Assembly: GCA_002354095.1 (NCBI GenBank)
Contig: DEKX01000048.1
Location: 1 to 64,000, forward strand
Direction of reading: 5' to 3'
From: Prevotella sp. UBA2711
GTDB taxonomy: Bacteria > Bacteroidota > Bacteroidia > Bacteroidales > Bacteroidaceae
DNA length: 64,000 nucleotides
Part shown: piece after piece, positions 25,135 through 33,224 of the stretch
Position numbering within the stretch: position 1 is the first letter of the stretch
How the letters are laid out: every line of letters starts with the position of its first letter
Position numbers and translations under genes: made by a program
The notes under the pieces: model-generated
The model's input: the letters and a program-made list of their open reading frames with translations, nothing else
The model's database searches: none
What the model was told of the DNA's origin: nothing

Positions 25135-25698
25135 TTATGCCAGCCCGGCATCCCGCATAGTGGACTTCGGGATGCCGCCTCCTGTTATGTTGCCGATACG
25201 GTCAGGGTAGATGTATGCTGCAAGCAGCACTATCTCCAGCATCTCGGTGACGATGATGTAGCGGGGCGAGACCATGGCGATGAGCATGGCAACGGCTGCC
25301 ACGACGAGGAAATGCTTCGGGTGGTCGTGGAGGTAGGTGAGCACCGTGTCGGCCCACTTGTACGAGAACATGGCCAGGCTCATCACTGCGGCCAGGAGTG
25401 TGGCATAGGGGCGTGTCATCAGTGTGCCGTAAAGGCCGATGGTCTGTGCGGCATTGGCTGCAGTCAGATGGCCGTCGTGCATCATCGTGGCAATGGCGGT
25501 GGATGCCTGGAAGTCGATAAACTCGAGGGCTATCATCACCATCAGGATGACGAGCGTGAAGAACTTGCGGAAGTTCTCGCTGCGCTTCATGCCCTCATAG
25601 AATCGCGTGGCGAATGCAGGTCGCCAGCGCATGGCGAACGTGAACGGCACTGCGGCCATCACGAACATCAGAATCATTTTCAAATCAATTATACTCAT
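25135..25698 (-). CDS. Membrane protein of the mobilisation cluster
   Basis: The 187-residue protein has four to five hydrophobic segments (about 5-22, 43-62, 98-112, 130-145 and 150-165). MRWRPAFATRFYEGMKRSENFR forms a basic cytoplasmic loop. No family is recognised. It lies 18 bases before the winged-helix gene in the same direction and is probably co-transcribed. Possibly an inner-membrane accessory of conjugation. Confidence 0.6.
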   Translation of the reverse strand: MSIIDLKMILMFVMAAVPFTFAMRWRPAFATRFYEGMKRSENFRKFFTLVILMVMIALEFIDFQASTAIATMMHDGHLTAANAAQTIGLYGTLMTRPYATLLAAVMSLAMFSYKWADTVLTYLHDHPKHFLVVAAVAMLIAMVSPRYIIVTEMLEIVLLAAYIYPDRIGNITGGGIPKSTMRDAGLA

Positions 25699-25770
25699 GT
25701 TGCTTTATGAATTTGTTAAGTCGTTTAATCTGTTGGTTCTTATTGTTTGAAAGGTGACTGCCGGTGGTGG

Positions 25771-26250
25771 TCAGAGGAAGTTGATGAGCAATGCGTCGAG
25801 ACGCTGTTGTTCCTCGATGTCGAGGTCGGGCTGCGGTTGCTCCAGTCGCTCAAGCTCCTGCTTCAAGAAGGTAAAAACGGTTTCGATGGAGGCATAGAAA
25901 TCGACGTGTATCTCGTCGATGATGCCGCACTGGTGTGACGCTATGCGTACCACATACATTTCGTCCTGATAGGGCATGGAGTAGGCGAGGGCCTGGAAGT
26001 TGTTGCCGGCCTTGTCGCTGTAGAGGTAGAGCACCTGCAAAAGGAGCTTCGAGACGAGCAAGTCGATCAGGTCGTCTATCATTTCCTGACGGGTCAGGGG
26101 GATCGTTACCGTCGCCTGATTGCCGTCGTTCAGGGCGGTCAGTTCGAGGTCATCGGTCTTGAACTTTTCCATGCTCTCGGTGGCTTCGAGGAAGCCCATC
26201 AGGTTTGCGATGATGCGCTCATCGACTTCTCCAGTTATAATGAATAGCAT
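25771..26250 (-). CDS. Hypothetical cytoplasmic protein
   Basis: The 159-residue protein starts MLFIITGEVDERIIANLMGF and ends EEQQRLDALLINFL. It is acidic with alpha-beta character and no signal peptide. The ATG at 26250 is chosen because it overlaps the stop codon of the preceding gene as TGATG, a coupled-translation arrangement; a start at 26274 would add eight residues. Function unknown. It is part of the minus-strand mobilisation cluster. Confidence 0.6.
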   Translation of the reverse strand: MLFIITGEVDERIIANLMGFLEATESMEKFKTDDLELTALNDGNQATVTIPLTRQEMIDDLIDLLVSKLLLQVLYLYSDKAGNNFQALAYSMPYQDEMYVVRIASHQCGIIDEIHVDFYASIETVFTFLKQELERLEQPQPDLDIEEQQRLDALLINFL

Positions 26251-27020
26251 CACAAAACGCTTTTGAGGTAACACTTCAGGAAATACTCGCTCAGCACTGA
26301 GGAGAGTTTTTCCGTTTCCGATTTGGGCGAGTGCGCATAGTCTTTGCCGTCAACGTAGGCAAGGAGCATGGGCAGTTCCTCAGCCAAATGAGTCAACGTC
26401 TGCTCCTGCTGCGGGGTCAGCATGGCCGTGGCGTAGTTGTCCATTGCCAGGAAAGGCTGAATGAGGAGCCATCGGTAGTTGGCTGACTGCTTGGCATCCA
26501 ACGGCTTCTGGGCCTTGATGTCGTTGCGGCATGTCTCGGCGCTCTGGAGGATGCGGCGGTTGAAGTCAAGGTAATACTGACGCGCCGACTTGAACTCATC
26601 GGATGCCAGCATGGCCTTGCGGCTGGTAGAGGTGCCAACTTTCAGTTTTACCACGTCGGCCATCGAACGCTGCTTGGCAAGTGCCAGACGGGTGATGACC
26701 ATCCTGAAGCTGTCGGTTACGGCAAAGAACTCCGAGGCGAGTCGGGCATCGTTCTGGAGTGTGGAATCCCGCACCATGAGGGTGAGTGTAGAGTCCTGCA
26801 GTTCCTGCCAGGTGTTGATGCGGGCCACCAGCTCGTCGATGGTGGCATCCTTCTGGTCCTTGACTGTCGCCAACTCCTGATGACAGGCGGCTATGGCCTC
26901 CTGTGCGTGGTCGAACTCGAACTTCTGTTTCTTACTGTTGCAAGCCGTCAGACCTGCAATCATTACTGCACCTATTAATATAATAAGGTGGCGTTTCCAT
27001 TGTGGATTTCTCTGTTTCAT
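26250..27020 (-). CDS. Helical lipoprotein
   Basis: The 256-residue protein has a lipoprotein signal (HLIILIGAVMIAGLTACNS). The long helical body contains DHAQEAIAACHQELATVKDQK, suggesting a coiled coil. The ATG at 27020 (MKQRNPQWKR) gives a normal lipoprotein signal; the upstream ATG at 27056 adds a charged stretch. Probably the first gene of the minus-strand cluster. A periplasmic or membrane-anchored structural role is likely; function unknown. Confidence 0.62.
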   Translation of the reverse strand: MKQRNPQWKRHLIILIGAVMIAGLTACNSKKQKFEFDHAQEAIAACHQELATVKDQKDATIDELVARINTWQELQDSTLTLMVRDSTLQNDARLASEFFAVTDSFRMVITRLALAKQRSMADVVKLKVGTSTSRKAMLASDEFKSARQYYLDFNRRILQSAETCRNDIKAQKPLDAKQSANYRWLLIQPFLAMDNYATAMLTPQQEQTLTHLAEELPMLLAYVDGKDYAHSPKSETEKLSSVLSEYFLKCYLKSVL

Positions 27021-27102
27021 TTCGCTGTTTGTTTCTTTATTGCTTTCGCGGCGCAAAACTACAACAATCTGCTGGCTCAGGCCTGCTGTTTCAGTTTTCT
27101 TG

Positions 27103-27121
27103 CGTGAATTAACAATTCACG
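27103..27121. promoter_or_regulatory. Operator-like dyad between divergent gene sets
   Basis: CGTGAATT and AATTCACG form a perfect 8-bp inverted repeat around AAC. It lies between the minus-strand lipoprotein gene and topB, so one regulator could act on both. Confidence 0.5.
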
Positions 27122-27215
27122 AATGGAATCCAATCTGAATTGTTAAACCAGGAATGATAATTTCGTAAGGCAGATGGTTCCATCGGTTTGCAGTTCCTTT
27201 GCAGGAAAAAACGAT

Positions 27216-28979
27216 ATGATAGTATGTATTTGTGAGAAGCCTTCGGTGGCCTTAGAGGTCGCCAAGGTATTGGGAGCGAGAACGAAGAAAGATGGCTTTT
27301 ACGAGGGTAATGGCTATCAGGTTACGTGGACTTTCGGCCACCTGTGTGAACTGAAATCGCCAGATAAATATTATCCTCAGTGGAAGAAGTGGAGCATGTC
27401 TGTGTTGCCGATGATTCCACCTCAGTACGAGGTTGAACTTATCAATAACCCAGGCATTAAGAAACAGTTCAAGGTCATCAAGGATCTGTATAAGAAGGCC
27501 GATAACATAGTTAACTGCGGTGATGCCGGTCAGGAGGGCGAACTTATCCAGCGTTGGGTGATGCAGCTCGCGGGAGTGAAGTGTCCTGTCAAGAGACTGT
27601 GGATCTCTTCACTGACAGAAGAAGCCATCCGTCAGGGATTCCAGAATCTGAAACCTCAGAGCAATTATGACTCGCTCTTCGAGGCAGGACTGGCTCGCGC
27701 CGAGGGTGACTGGCTGTTGGGTATGAACTGCACCAGACTTTATACTCTCAGGTATGGTCAGTACAAACAGCTGCTTAGTGTTGGGCGTGTGCAGACTCCG
27801 ACATTGGCGATGATTGTTGCTCGTGACAATGAGATTGAGCATTTCGTGCCAAAACCTTACTGGACGTTGACTACGAAATACCGTGATACGGTGTTTACCA
27901 ACAGTTCGTTCCAGACTCAGCAAGCTGCTGAAGAAGCCTTGGCCGTTGCCCGTCGCAGTCCTTTAATTATAAAAGATGTGCTGGAGAAACGCAGCAGTGA
28001 ACAATCGCCACAGCTCTATGACCTCACGTCGCTTCAGGTTGATTGCAATAGGAAGTTTGGCTTCTCTGCCGATACGACATTAAAGAATCTGCAGAGCCTG
28101 TATGAGAAGAAACTGACCAGCTATCCGCGTGTCGATACCCGTTTCCTGACGGATGATATCTATCCCAAGTGTCCTGGCATTATCGCCAATCTGACGGATG
28201 TTTGTGCTGGAGCACGACCTTTGGTGGGTCGCCAATTGCCGAAGAGCAAGCGAGTGTTCGACAACAGTAAGGTAACGGATCATCATGCTATCATCCCGAC
28301 TGGTGACATACGAAACCTTGGCACTCTCAATGACTTTGAACATAAAGTCTATGATTTGGTTGTTCGTCGTTTTTGTGCCGTTTTCTATCCGGCTTGCGAA
28401 TATGCACAGACCACCGTCTTGGCCAATGCTAGTTCTCTTACGTTCAAGGTCACAGGTCGTACCATCCTCTCCGAAGGTTGGCGTGCTGTTTATGGCAAAG
28501 AGCTTATAGACGATGACAGTCAGAGTAATGAGAAAGTTACTCTCCCGTCATTCAGGGTTGGCGAATCTGGTCAGCATACTCCTTCCATCGAGAAGAAGAT
28601 GACTACTGCACCCAAGCATTATACTGAGGCTTCACTTCTTCAAGCAATGGAAACTGCCGGAAAGTTCGTCGAGGACGAAACATTGAAGGAGGCCATGAAG
28701 GAAAACGGCATTGGCCGCCCATCAAGTCGCGCCTCAATCATTGAGACATTGGTGAAACGTGACTATGTTCGACGTGATCATCGCAACTTGATTTCCAATC
28801 CAGCAGGTCGAAATCTGATAGCACAAATTCATTCGACTCTTTTGAAGAGTCCTGAACTCACTGGCCAGTGGGAACACAAACTGCGCCAAATAGAACGAGG
28901 AAGCTATTCGCTGCAGGACTTTATGCAAGAGCTGGAGCACCAACTTGTGACTATGATTAAGGAGGTACAATCCACATAA
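27216..28979 (+). CDS. topB: DNA topoisomerase III (type IA)
   Basis: The 587-residue enzyme passes single strands through a transient break. The Toprim domain starts MIVCICEKPSVALEVAKVLG (E7) and contains CGDAGQEGELIQRW (about 101). Further blocks are EGDWLLGMNCTRLYT, LLSVGRVQTPTL and the active-site tyrosine in LTSYPRVDTRFL. VTDHHAIIPT and NGIGRPSSRASIIETL are also typical. It ends without the long C-terminal zinc region of chromosomal TopA. topB genes are standard on Bacteroidetes conjugative elements. The ATG at 27216 gives the conserved start; 27174 is a longer reading. Confidence 0.92.
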   Translation: MIVCICEKPSVALEVAKVLGARTKKDGFYEGNGYQVTWTFGHLCELKSPDKYYPQWKKWSMSVLPMIPPQYEVELINNPGIKKQFKVIKDLYKKADNIVNCGDAGQEGELIQRWVMQLAGVKCPVKRLWISSLTEEAIRQGFQNLKPQSNYDSLFEAGLARAEGDWLLGMNCTRLYTLRYGQYKQLLSVGRVQTPTLAMIVARDNEIEHFVPKPYWTLTTKYRDTVFTNSSFQTQQAAEEALAVARRSPLIIKDVLEKRSSEQSPQLYDLTSLQVDCNRKFGFSADTTLKNLQSLYEKKLTSYPRVDTRFLTDDIYPKCPGIIANLTDVCAGARPLVGRQLPKSKRVFDNSKVTDHHAIIPTGDIRNLGTLNDFEHKVYDLVVRRFCAVFYPACEYAQTTVLANASSLTFKVTGRTILSEGWRAVYGKELIDDDSQSNEKVTLPSFRVGESGQHTPSIEKKMTTAPKHYTEASLLQAMETAGKFVEDETLKEAMKENGIGRPSSRASIIETLVKRDYVRRDHRNLISNPAGRNLIAQIHSTLLKSPELTGQWEHKLRQIERGSYSLQDFMQELEHQLVTMIKEVQST

Positions 28980-29055
28980 TCAGCTCGTTTTTGTAGAATA
29001 AACTATGTGCAACAAATGGATTTGCACAGATAACCATAAAAAAACAGTATAATTT

Positions 29056-29122
29056 TTCGTTTAAATGAAATAATTGTTGTATATTTGCACTCGCAATATG
29101 GCATAATTTCGTTTAAAGCGAA
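29056..29122 (+). promoter_or_regulatory. Promoter flanked by twin palindromes
   Basis: The -7 box TATATTTG (29080-29087) lies between two near-identical palindromes, TTCGTTTAAATGAA (29056-29069) and TTCGTTTAAAGCGAA (29108-29122). The second lies in the transcribed region. A dimeric repressor, perhaps the XRE protein encoded downstream, could bind both. Confidence 0.55.
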
Positions 29123-29129
29123 TAAGTGC

Positions 29130-29180
29130 ATGAGCAAAAGCGCATTCGCGTCTCAGTCTAAAAACTGGCAAAAAATTTAG
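29130..29180 (+). CDS. Putative 16-residue leader peptide
   Basis: ATG at 29130 to TAG at 29178 encodes MSKSAFASQSKNWQKI. The codons for QSKNW are the same bases that pair with a downstream segment in the proposed attenuator, so a translating or stalled ribosome would change the RNA fold. Its coding status is inferred from position only. Confidence 0.4.
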   Translation: MSKSAFASQSKNWQKI

Positions 29181-29327
29181 AACGCAGGAGACGAAGTGGA
29201 TGTGCACACGGTTGTATTGTATCCCTACAGGAAACATATAACAACGCGTGGCGCCATTCCTTCCGGGCCTGCAAGGGTTACCGCCAGTTTCCCAGACTGC
29301 TCGTCGTGAATTGGCACCACGCTTTTT
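29149..29327 (+). ncRNA. Structured leader with attenuator-like competing stems
   Basis: GCGTGGCGCCA (29246) pairs with TGGCACCACGC (29312), followed by TTTTT, a terminator-like stem with a 55-nt loop. Inside that loop, GCCAGTTT-ccc-AGACTG (29283-29299) can pair instead with CAGTCT-aaa-AACTGGC (29154-29169), which would break the terminator topologically. CGTCTC (29149) with GAGACG (29188) competes in turn for part of the upstream segment. It precedes the XRE gene by 55 bases. Confidence 0.5.
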
Positions 29328-29381
29328 AACTAAGAACCAGCCTGTGAATGGTGCAACGGGCTATCCTAATATAAAGAAGGT

Positions 29382-29786
29382 ATGAAGGATGGTAAAGTAA
29401 CAATAGCAGAAATAGGTCCCCGGCTGAAACTCATTCGGCAGGAGTTAGGAATCACGCAGAAACAGTTGGCACAGGATTTGGATATGAACCAGGCGATTCT
29501 ATCTAAATTCGAGAATGGCGGTATGGTCTATGCATCAGTGTTGCTTGATGTGCTCTGTTATTTCCGTGACAGGATCAACATCAATTATCTGCTCCAACCA
29601 GGCGATGACTACAGCCTGAATGATGAACGTCATCGCTTCTCTAATGACAAAGTCCGGGATATCGTTCTCGACAATCGTCGTCGATTCGCATTGGAGGAAC
29701 TCCGAAAGATTTCTGGAGAATACAGTCAAAAGTGCGAGGAAATCATCAACAACACTATAGACTTCTGTAAGTCTGAGCCAGAGTAA
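29382..29786 (+). CDS. XRE-family transcriptional regulator
   Basis: The 134-residue DNA-binding protein has a helix-turn-helix at about residues 12-60 (LKLIRQELGITQKQLAQDLD, then MNQAILSKFENG). A helical C-terminus follows (LEELRKISGEYSQKCEEIIN) that may dimerise. It is transcribed from a promoter flanked by palindromes and through a structured leader, so autoregulation plus attenuation is plausible. A strong terminator follows. Its targets are unknown; it may control transfer or topB. Confidence 0.8.
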   Translation: MKDGKVTIAEIGPRLKLIRQELGITQKQLAQDLDMNQAILSKFENGGMVYASVLLDVLCYFRDRININYLLQPGDDYSLNDERHRFSNDKVRDIVLDNRRRFALEELRKISGEYSQKCEEIINNTIDFCKSEPE

Positions 29787-29793
29787 CATGAAT

Positions 29794-29857
29794 GCGTTTA
29801 TTTCGCTACAGCACCATAATTGTGACGATGTTTAGCGGAATAAACGCTATTCTTTTA
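29794..29857 (+). terminator. Terminator of the XRE gene
   Basis: GCGTTTATTTCGCTA and TAGCGGAATAAACGC pair over 15 bp with one wobble around a 24-nt loop, followed by a T-rich tail. Confidence 0.75.
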
Positions 29858-29992
29858 GGTGTTCTGCTTACACTCTATTTATCATAATTCATATTCTCGG
29901 TGAAAGTTGAAAAACCGAAAATCGACGTCCAAGATATTGCGCATAATCCGTGTTATGATAAATAGGCCTTGAATGTATGATGCTGTCGATAT

Positions 29993-30028
29993 TTGGCCAA
30001 AAGGTGCTACAAGTATAGCACTATGGCC
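29993..30028. other. Hairpin in the gap before the cupin gene end
   Basis: TGGCC...GTGCTA pairs with TAGCAC...GGCCA around a short loop. It lies downstream of the minus-strand cupin gene without a T run. The rest of the gap 29858-30062 shows no convincing gene, only a short overlapping minus-strand frame of doubtful status. Confidence 0.35.
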
Positions 30029-30062
30029 AATTATATGCATCTGGTCTCCCCTTCTGATTCTA

Positions 30063-31313
30063 CTAAAAAACGAACTGGAGTTCTTTGAACTGGTCGATGT
30101 TGGTATGATCGCTGTATTGCTCTCCATAGCCACGTAGCATGTCTGCGTAATCATCATTCGACCAATCGTAGAATGTTGTCCATTCATTGATTGCAGCTAA
30201 TCGAGCATCCATATCTTCAGCCAGTTCCTCTGGCAGATTTTCTTGCTGCCTTAAATGGCAGTACATCTCTGCAGCAATATCCAACATGCATCGAGCCTCT
30301 GATGGTGTCTCGTTATTATGCCATCTCTCAAACCAAGAATGATGTGCATCCTTAATAATTTCCAGACTATTAAAAACTGCAAAGAGATTTCCTGCAGCTT
30401 CTTCATATTGGCCACCATGAATCTGCTGCATAATACTATGCAGAACTGGTGACAAGGATTTCTTCACCGAGATGTTCATTCTTGCCTTTTTAGCCTTCTC
30501 CAATCGCTCGGTTATGATTCCATATGGCGAATCCTCATGTATCGCGAACGTTTTGACAGGTCTCTTTGCAATATTTCTCAACCTATTCAATACGTAGTTG
30601 AGATATTTTTCAGGTTCATTCTTTTCCTTTATTACCTTTTGAATGGCATCGATGACCTTGACACATTCATCATTCAACTCTGGAAGTACAGATACGTCAC
30701 TCTCAAAATCCTTTCCAAAAAAGCCATTCTGCCTACCAAAGAAGGCATAGCACAAGTCTTCGTATTCCTCAAAATCCTCTGGTTCAATCTTCCATTTGAG
30801 ACTTCCGTATTCCACCTCGAACTTAAACAGCGCATGAACCAGCTCAGCATGAGGGACGTCCATGCCGACTAAGATGGCTTCTATCTCGTCAATTCCGACA
30901 TGCTCGGCCTTGATTGCTTTCATGTTCAGGATGCCCTCCTGCTCATGAGGAATGAAGGGGCCTTCTTTGACCTCAAACAGTATTGTGTTATCAATAACTT
31001 CTATCGTATGCCAGGTGTTCTTGGGAATATCAACACCATAACGGCCATCAGCCTGACTAAGTACGACATCCTCCAGAACATTCCCATCGTCATCATACGT
31101 CAGCACTCTCACCTTACCTTTCAGCAGTATGAAAGATTCATCCTTAGTCGGATGGTGATGTATAGGTATAACCGTCCCTGGCAACAATGCATTCAAAAAC
31201 CGGTGGCAGCGGTCATCCAAAGACTGGTGAAAATTGTAATTTTTTCTCAGTCGTGGCGATTCCTGCGCCTCCTTCCCTATCCTACTCAACAATGACTCAT
31301 CAATTATCTTCAT
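30063..31313 (-). CDS. WbuC-type cupin fused to a large unrecognised domain
   Basis: Residues 1 to about 130 form a WbuC-family cupin fold. Motif 1 is GTVIPIHHHPTKDESFILLKG, with HHH and E as metal ligands, and motif 2 is YGVDIPKNTWHTIEV. The family is usually about 130-160 residues, so the remaining 285 residues are an addition. That part is mainly helical and charged (LEKAKKARMNISVKKSLSPV, HHSWFERWHNNETPSEARCM), ending DQFKELQFVF. I do not recognise it. The gene starts 15 bases after the abiEii stop and so looks like the third gene of the AbiE operon. Sensor, nuclease-accessory or unrelated cargo roles are all open. Confidence 0.7.
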   Translation of the reverse strand: MKIIDESLLSRIGKEAQESPRLRKNYNFHQSLDDRCHRFLNALLPGTVIPIHHHPTKDESFILLKGKVRVLTYDDDGNVLEDVVLSQADGRYGVDIPKNTWHTIEVIDNTILFEVKEGPFIPHEQEGILNMKAIKAEHVGIDEIEAILVGMDVPHAELVHALFKFEVEYGSLKWKIEPEDFEEYEDLCYAFFGRQNGFFGKDFESDVSVLPELNDECVKVIDAIQKVIKEKNEPEKYLNYVLNRLRNIAKRPVKTFAIHEDSPYGIITERLEKAKKARMNISVKKSLSPVLHSIMQQIHGGQYEEAAGNLFAVFNSLEIIKDAHHSWFERWHNNETPSEARCMLDIAAEMYCHLRQQENLPEELAEDMDARLAAINEWTTFYDWSNDDYADMLRGYGEQYSDHTNIDQFKELQFVF

Positions 31314-31328
31314 AACTGCTTGCTTAAC

Positions 31329-32129
31329 TTATTCCTTTATCAACCTGACGATTAGTTCATCATGAACCAGTTTGTATGCCTCCTGTGGGTCATATTTCAC
31401 TTGCGGGCCAAGAATGATATCTGTATCTGTCAGGAACTCTTCGTCCTGCAACTTCTCCGACATATTCAGAACAAACTCCTTGTAAGTAGGCAAATGTGAT
31501 GCTGTGAATCCAAGATAACGCTCGTAGCTCTTCATCACCTTATCCTTATCGAGGGCGGCTGATAAGCTCAGAATCTTCGACAAGTCAAACAGGTCACGGC
31601 CTTTCCTTCGCTGATACAAAGCGCGAAGTTTTGTACCTGTCAATTCCTCCAGCTCATACGTCAGCACCTCGCAGCTGCCATTGAACCAAGAGTTCTCCAC
31701 AGCGAATGGTATCTTCACCATTGGGAATACGCTGAAATGTTCCTTGCAGTTGATCTCTACTTTCAGATGAATCTCACCTGCATCAGGATCGGTAGGCTGT
31801 ACTTTGAAAAGCAGCGTATTATTATGTTTCTTCTGCTTAACAACAGGAGCGTCAAGGAACGATAACACATCCCTCAGATGGTCTATCGTTTCTTTAATAG
31901 GCTCTGCTGACACTTGAACAAGGTCTATGTCCTCAGAGTATCTGGGCTGCGGCGTGAGATACAGTTTACCCAATGCAGTTCCCCCTCTGAACGCCAGATG
32001 CTCTGCCAAGAACTCATCGCTATATATGGCAACCAGCGCACGGCAAATAATCAAGTCTTGTTCTACAAACTTGTTCTCAACCCAAGGAGCCTTCTCGCTC
32101 CATTCTGTAATATATGATATAGGTATCAT
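31329..32129 (-). CDS. abiEii: AbiEii-type nucleotidyltransferase toxin
   Basis: The 266-residue protein belongs to the nucleotidyl transferase AbiEii/AbiGii toxin family. The active-site signature is LAFRGGTALGKLYL (about residues 45-58), followed by PRYSEDIDLVQV with the DxD acidic pair. ELEELTGTKLRALYQRRKGRDLFDL is the conserved later block. In known AbiE systems the toxin modifies RNA (tRNA in related enzymes) and halts growth on phage infection. It overlaps the antitoxin gene by four bases. The catalytic residues look intact. Confidence 0.88.
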   Translation of the reverse strand: MIPISYITEWSEKAPWVENKFVEQDLIICRALVAIYSDEFLAEHLAFRGGTALGKLYLTPQPRYSEDIDLVQVSAEPIKETIDHLRDVLSFLDAPVVKQKKHNNTLLFKVQPTDPDAGEIHLKVEINCKEHFSVFPMVKIPFAVENSWFNGSCEVLTYELEELTGTKLRALYQRRKGRDLFDLSKILSLSAALDKDKVMKSYERYLGFTASHLPTYKEFVLNMSEKLQDEEFLTDTDIILGPQVKYDPQEAYKLVHDELIVRLIKE

Positions 32130-32941
32130 AATTCGTCTATTTCAATTGTTTCGTTAACTATAATCTTCCATTTACTATTTCTCTCGTAATCGAGTGCATC
32201 CTTGCCTGCCTTCAAAGGTACAAACTGAAGATGCGCCCCACCCTCCTTCAGCAATTCATATATTGCTGCAGCAGCTTCTTTCTCATCTAAGACTTCATCC
32301 AGAATATAACCCAAGCGCTGCATACTGCTGATAGGTGCTATATCCAAAAATGTTGAATCCATTTTTGAGAAATCGATCTTTTCTACCAATTCTGCCAATA
32401 CCGTCGCTGCTCGGGTAACACTACCAGTCTTAGCTTGATAAGTTAATAAATCAACAGCTGTGAGTTCAGGAGAAGAGATATTGATGTACCCTGTCCTTGT
32501 CTGGCGTTTCTCCACATATCTTTCTGGAATATGACTCTTACAGAAAAACAGGGTACGGTACTTTTCCTCCTTCTTGTCACGCATAGTAGGAGGTTCTATC
32601 ATGACACTAAAACTAAGCGGCACCTGATGTGAAGCACCGTGATAACTTGCTGCACTTAAAAGAGCCACATAGTATTTGCGACCAAGGTGGCGCATCATAT
32701 CATCCAAATAAAAAGACTGTGGCACAGTACCACGCAGAACATATTCATCAGGCACGATAACGTAAAAGCCTCGAAGTGGTGACATGATTCTACCTTTGCT
32801 CACCTCTCTGGTCAAAGCCCTGGACAATGTTCCGATAGCCATCTCAGGGAAAGCAGCGAGAACTTCCTTATGCGTGAAAGTATACTTCCCACGCAACGGT
32901 TTCTCACCTATCCAGTCTGATATGCTTCTAACCTTATCCAT
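32126..32941 (-). CDS. abiEi: AbiEi-type antitoxin / autorepressor
   Basis: The 271-residue protein carries an N-terminal winged helix (YTFTHKEVLAAFPEMAIGTLSRAL, then GRIMSPLRGFYVIVPDEY). The C-terminal antitoxin domain follows (YYVALLSAASYHGASHQVPL, SPELTAVDLLTYQ). In type IV AbiE systems this protein neutralises the toxin effect without direct contact and represses its own promoter by binding inverted repeats. A matching double dyad over the -7 box is present upstream at 32959-32997. It ends overlapping abiEii by ATGA. Confidence 0.85.
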   Translation of the reverse strand: MDKVRSISDWIGEKPLRGKYTFTHKEVLAAFPEMAIGTLSRALTREVSKGRIMSPLRGFYVIVPDEYVLRGTVPQSFYLDDMMRHLGRKYYVALLSAASYHGASHQVPLSFSVMIEPPTMRDKKEEKYRTLFFCKSHIPERYVEKRQTRTGYINISSPELTAVDLLTYQAKTGSVTRAATVLAELVEKIDFSKMDSTFLDIAPISSMQRLGYILDEVLDEKEAAAAIYELLKEGGAHLQFVPLKAGKDALDYERNSKWKIIVNETIEIDEL

Positions 32942-32958
32942 TGCTATTTGAATATTTC

Positions 32959-32997
32959 GTCTGCAAAGTTAGACATTTTTTGTCTAATTACGCAGAC
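32959..32997 (-). promoter_or_regulatory. AbiE promoter within a double inverted repeat
   Basis: GTCTGC...GCAGAC (32959, 32992) encloses TTAGACA...TGTCTAA (32969, 32981). The minus-strand -7 box TAACTTTG (32964-32971) lies across both left arms, 23 bases before the abiEi ATG. A repressor bound here would block polymerase directly. Confidence 0.7.
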
Positions 32998-33178
32998 AAA
33001 ATATTAAAAAATTGCAAAATTACTATTTTTTCCCTACATTCAATTTCCTTATCAATCGAAATATGAAAGGTTTTTCTGAAAAGAGTATGGCATATTCCTA
33101 TCAGACTTTTGATGGTCTAAAATTGTTAAGAAATGATAATTTTACGAGATTTGTTACTGAAAGATGAAACTTTTCTTT

Positions 33179-33186
33179 TAACTTTG
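33179..33186 (+). promoter_or_regulatory. -7 box for the DUF4099 gene
   Basis: TAACTTTG lies 38 bases upstream of the ATG at 33225. The AT-rich gap between 33000 and 33175 shows no other clear feature. Confidence 0.5.
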
Positions 33187-33224
33187 CACACAAATTCGGA
33201 GAAAATTTCTTTTAATAGAATAAA

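Noticed and set aside
27500..27560. Missing second acidic residue in the TopB Toprim motif (DAGQEGE)
   Set aside because: DAG in place of DxD is common in TopB proteins of this group, so it is not a sign of inactivity.
29882..30187. 101-codon minus-strand ORF downstream of the cupin gene
   Set aside because: It overlaps the cupin C-terminus in another frame. The last 50 residues could be a remnant, but nothing supports expression.
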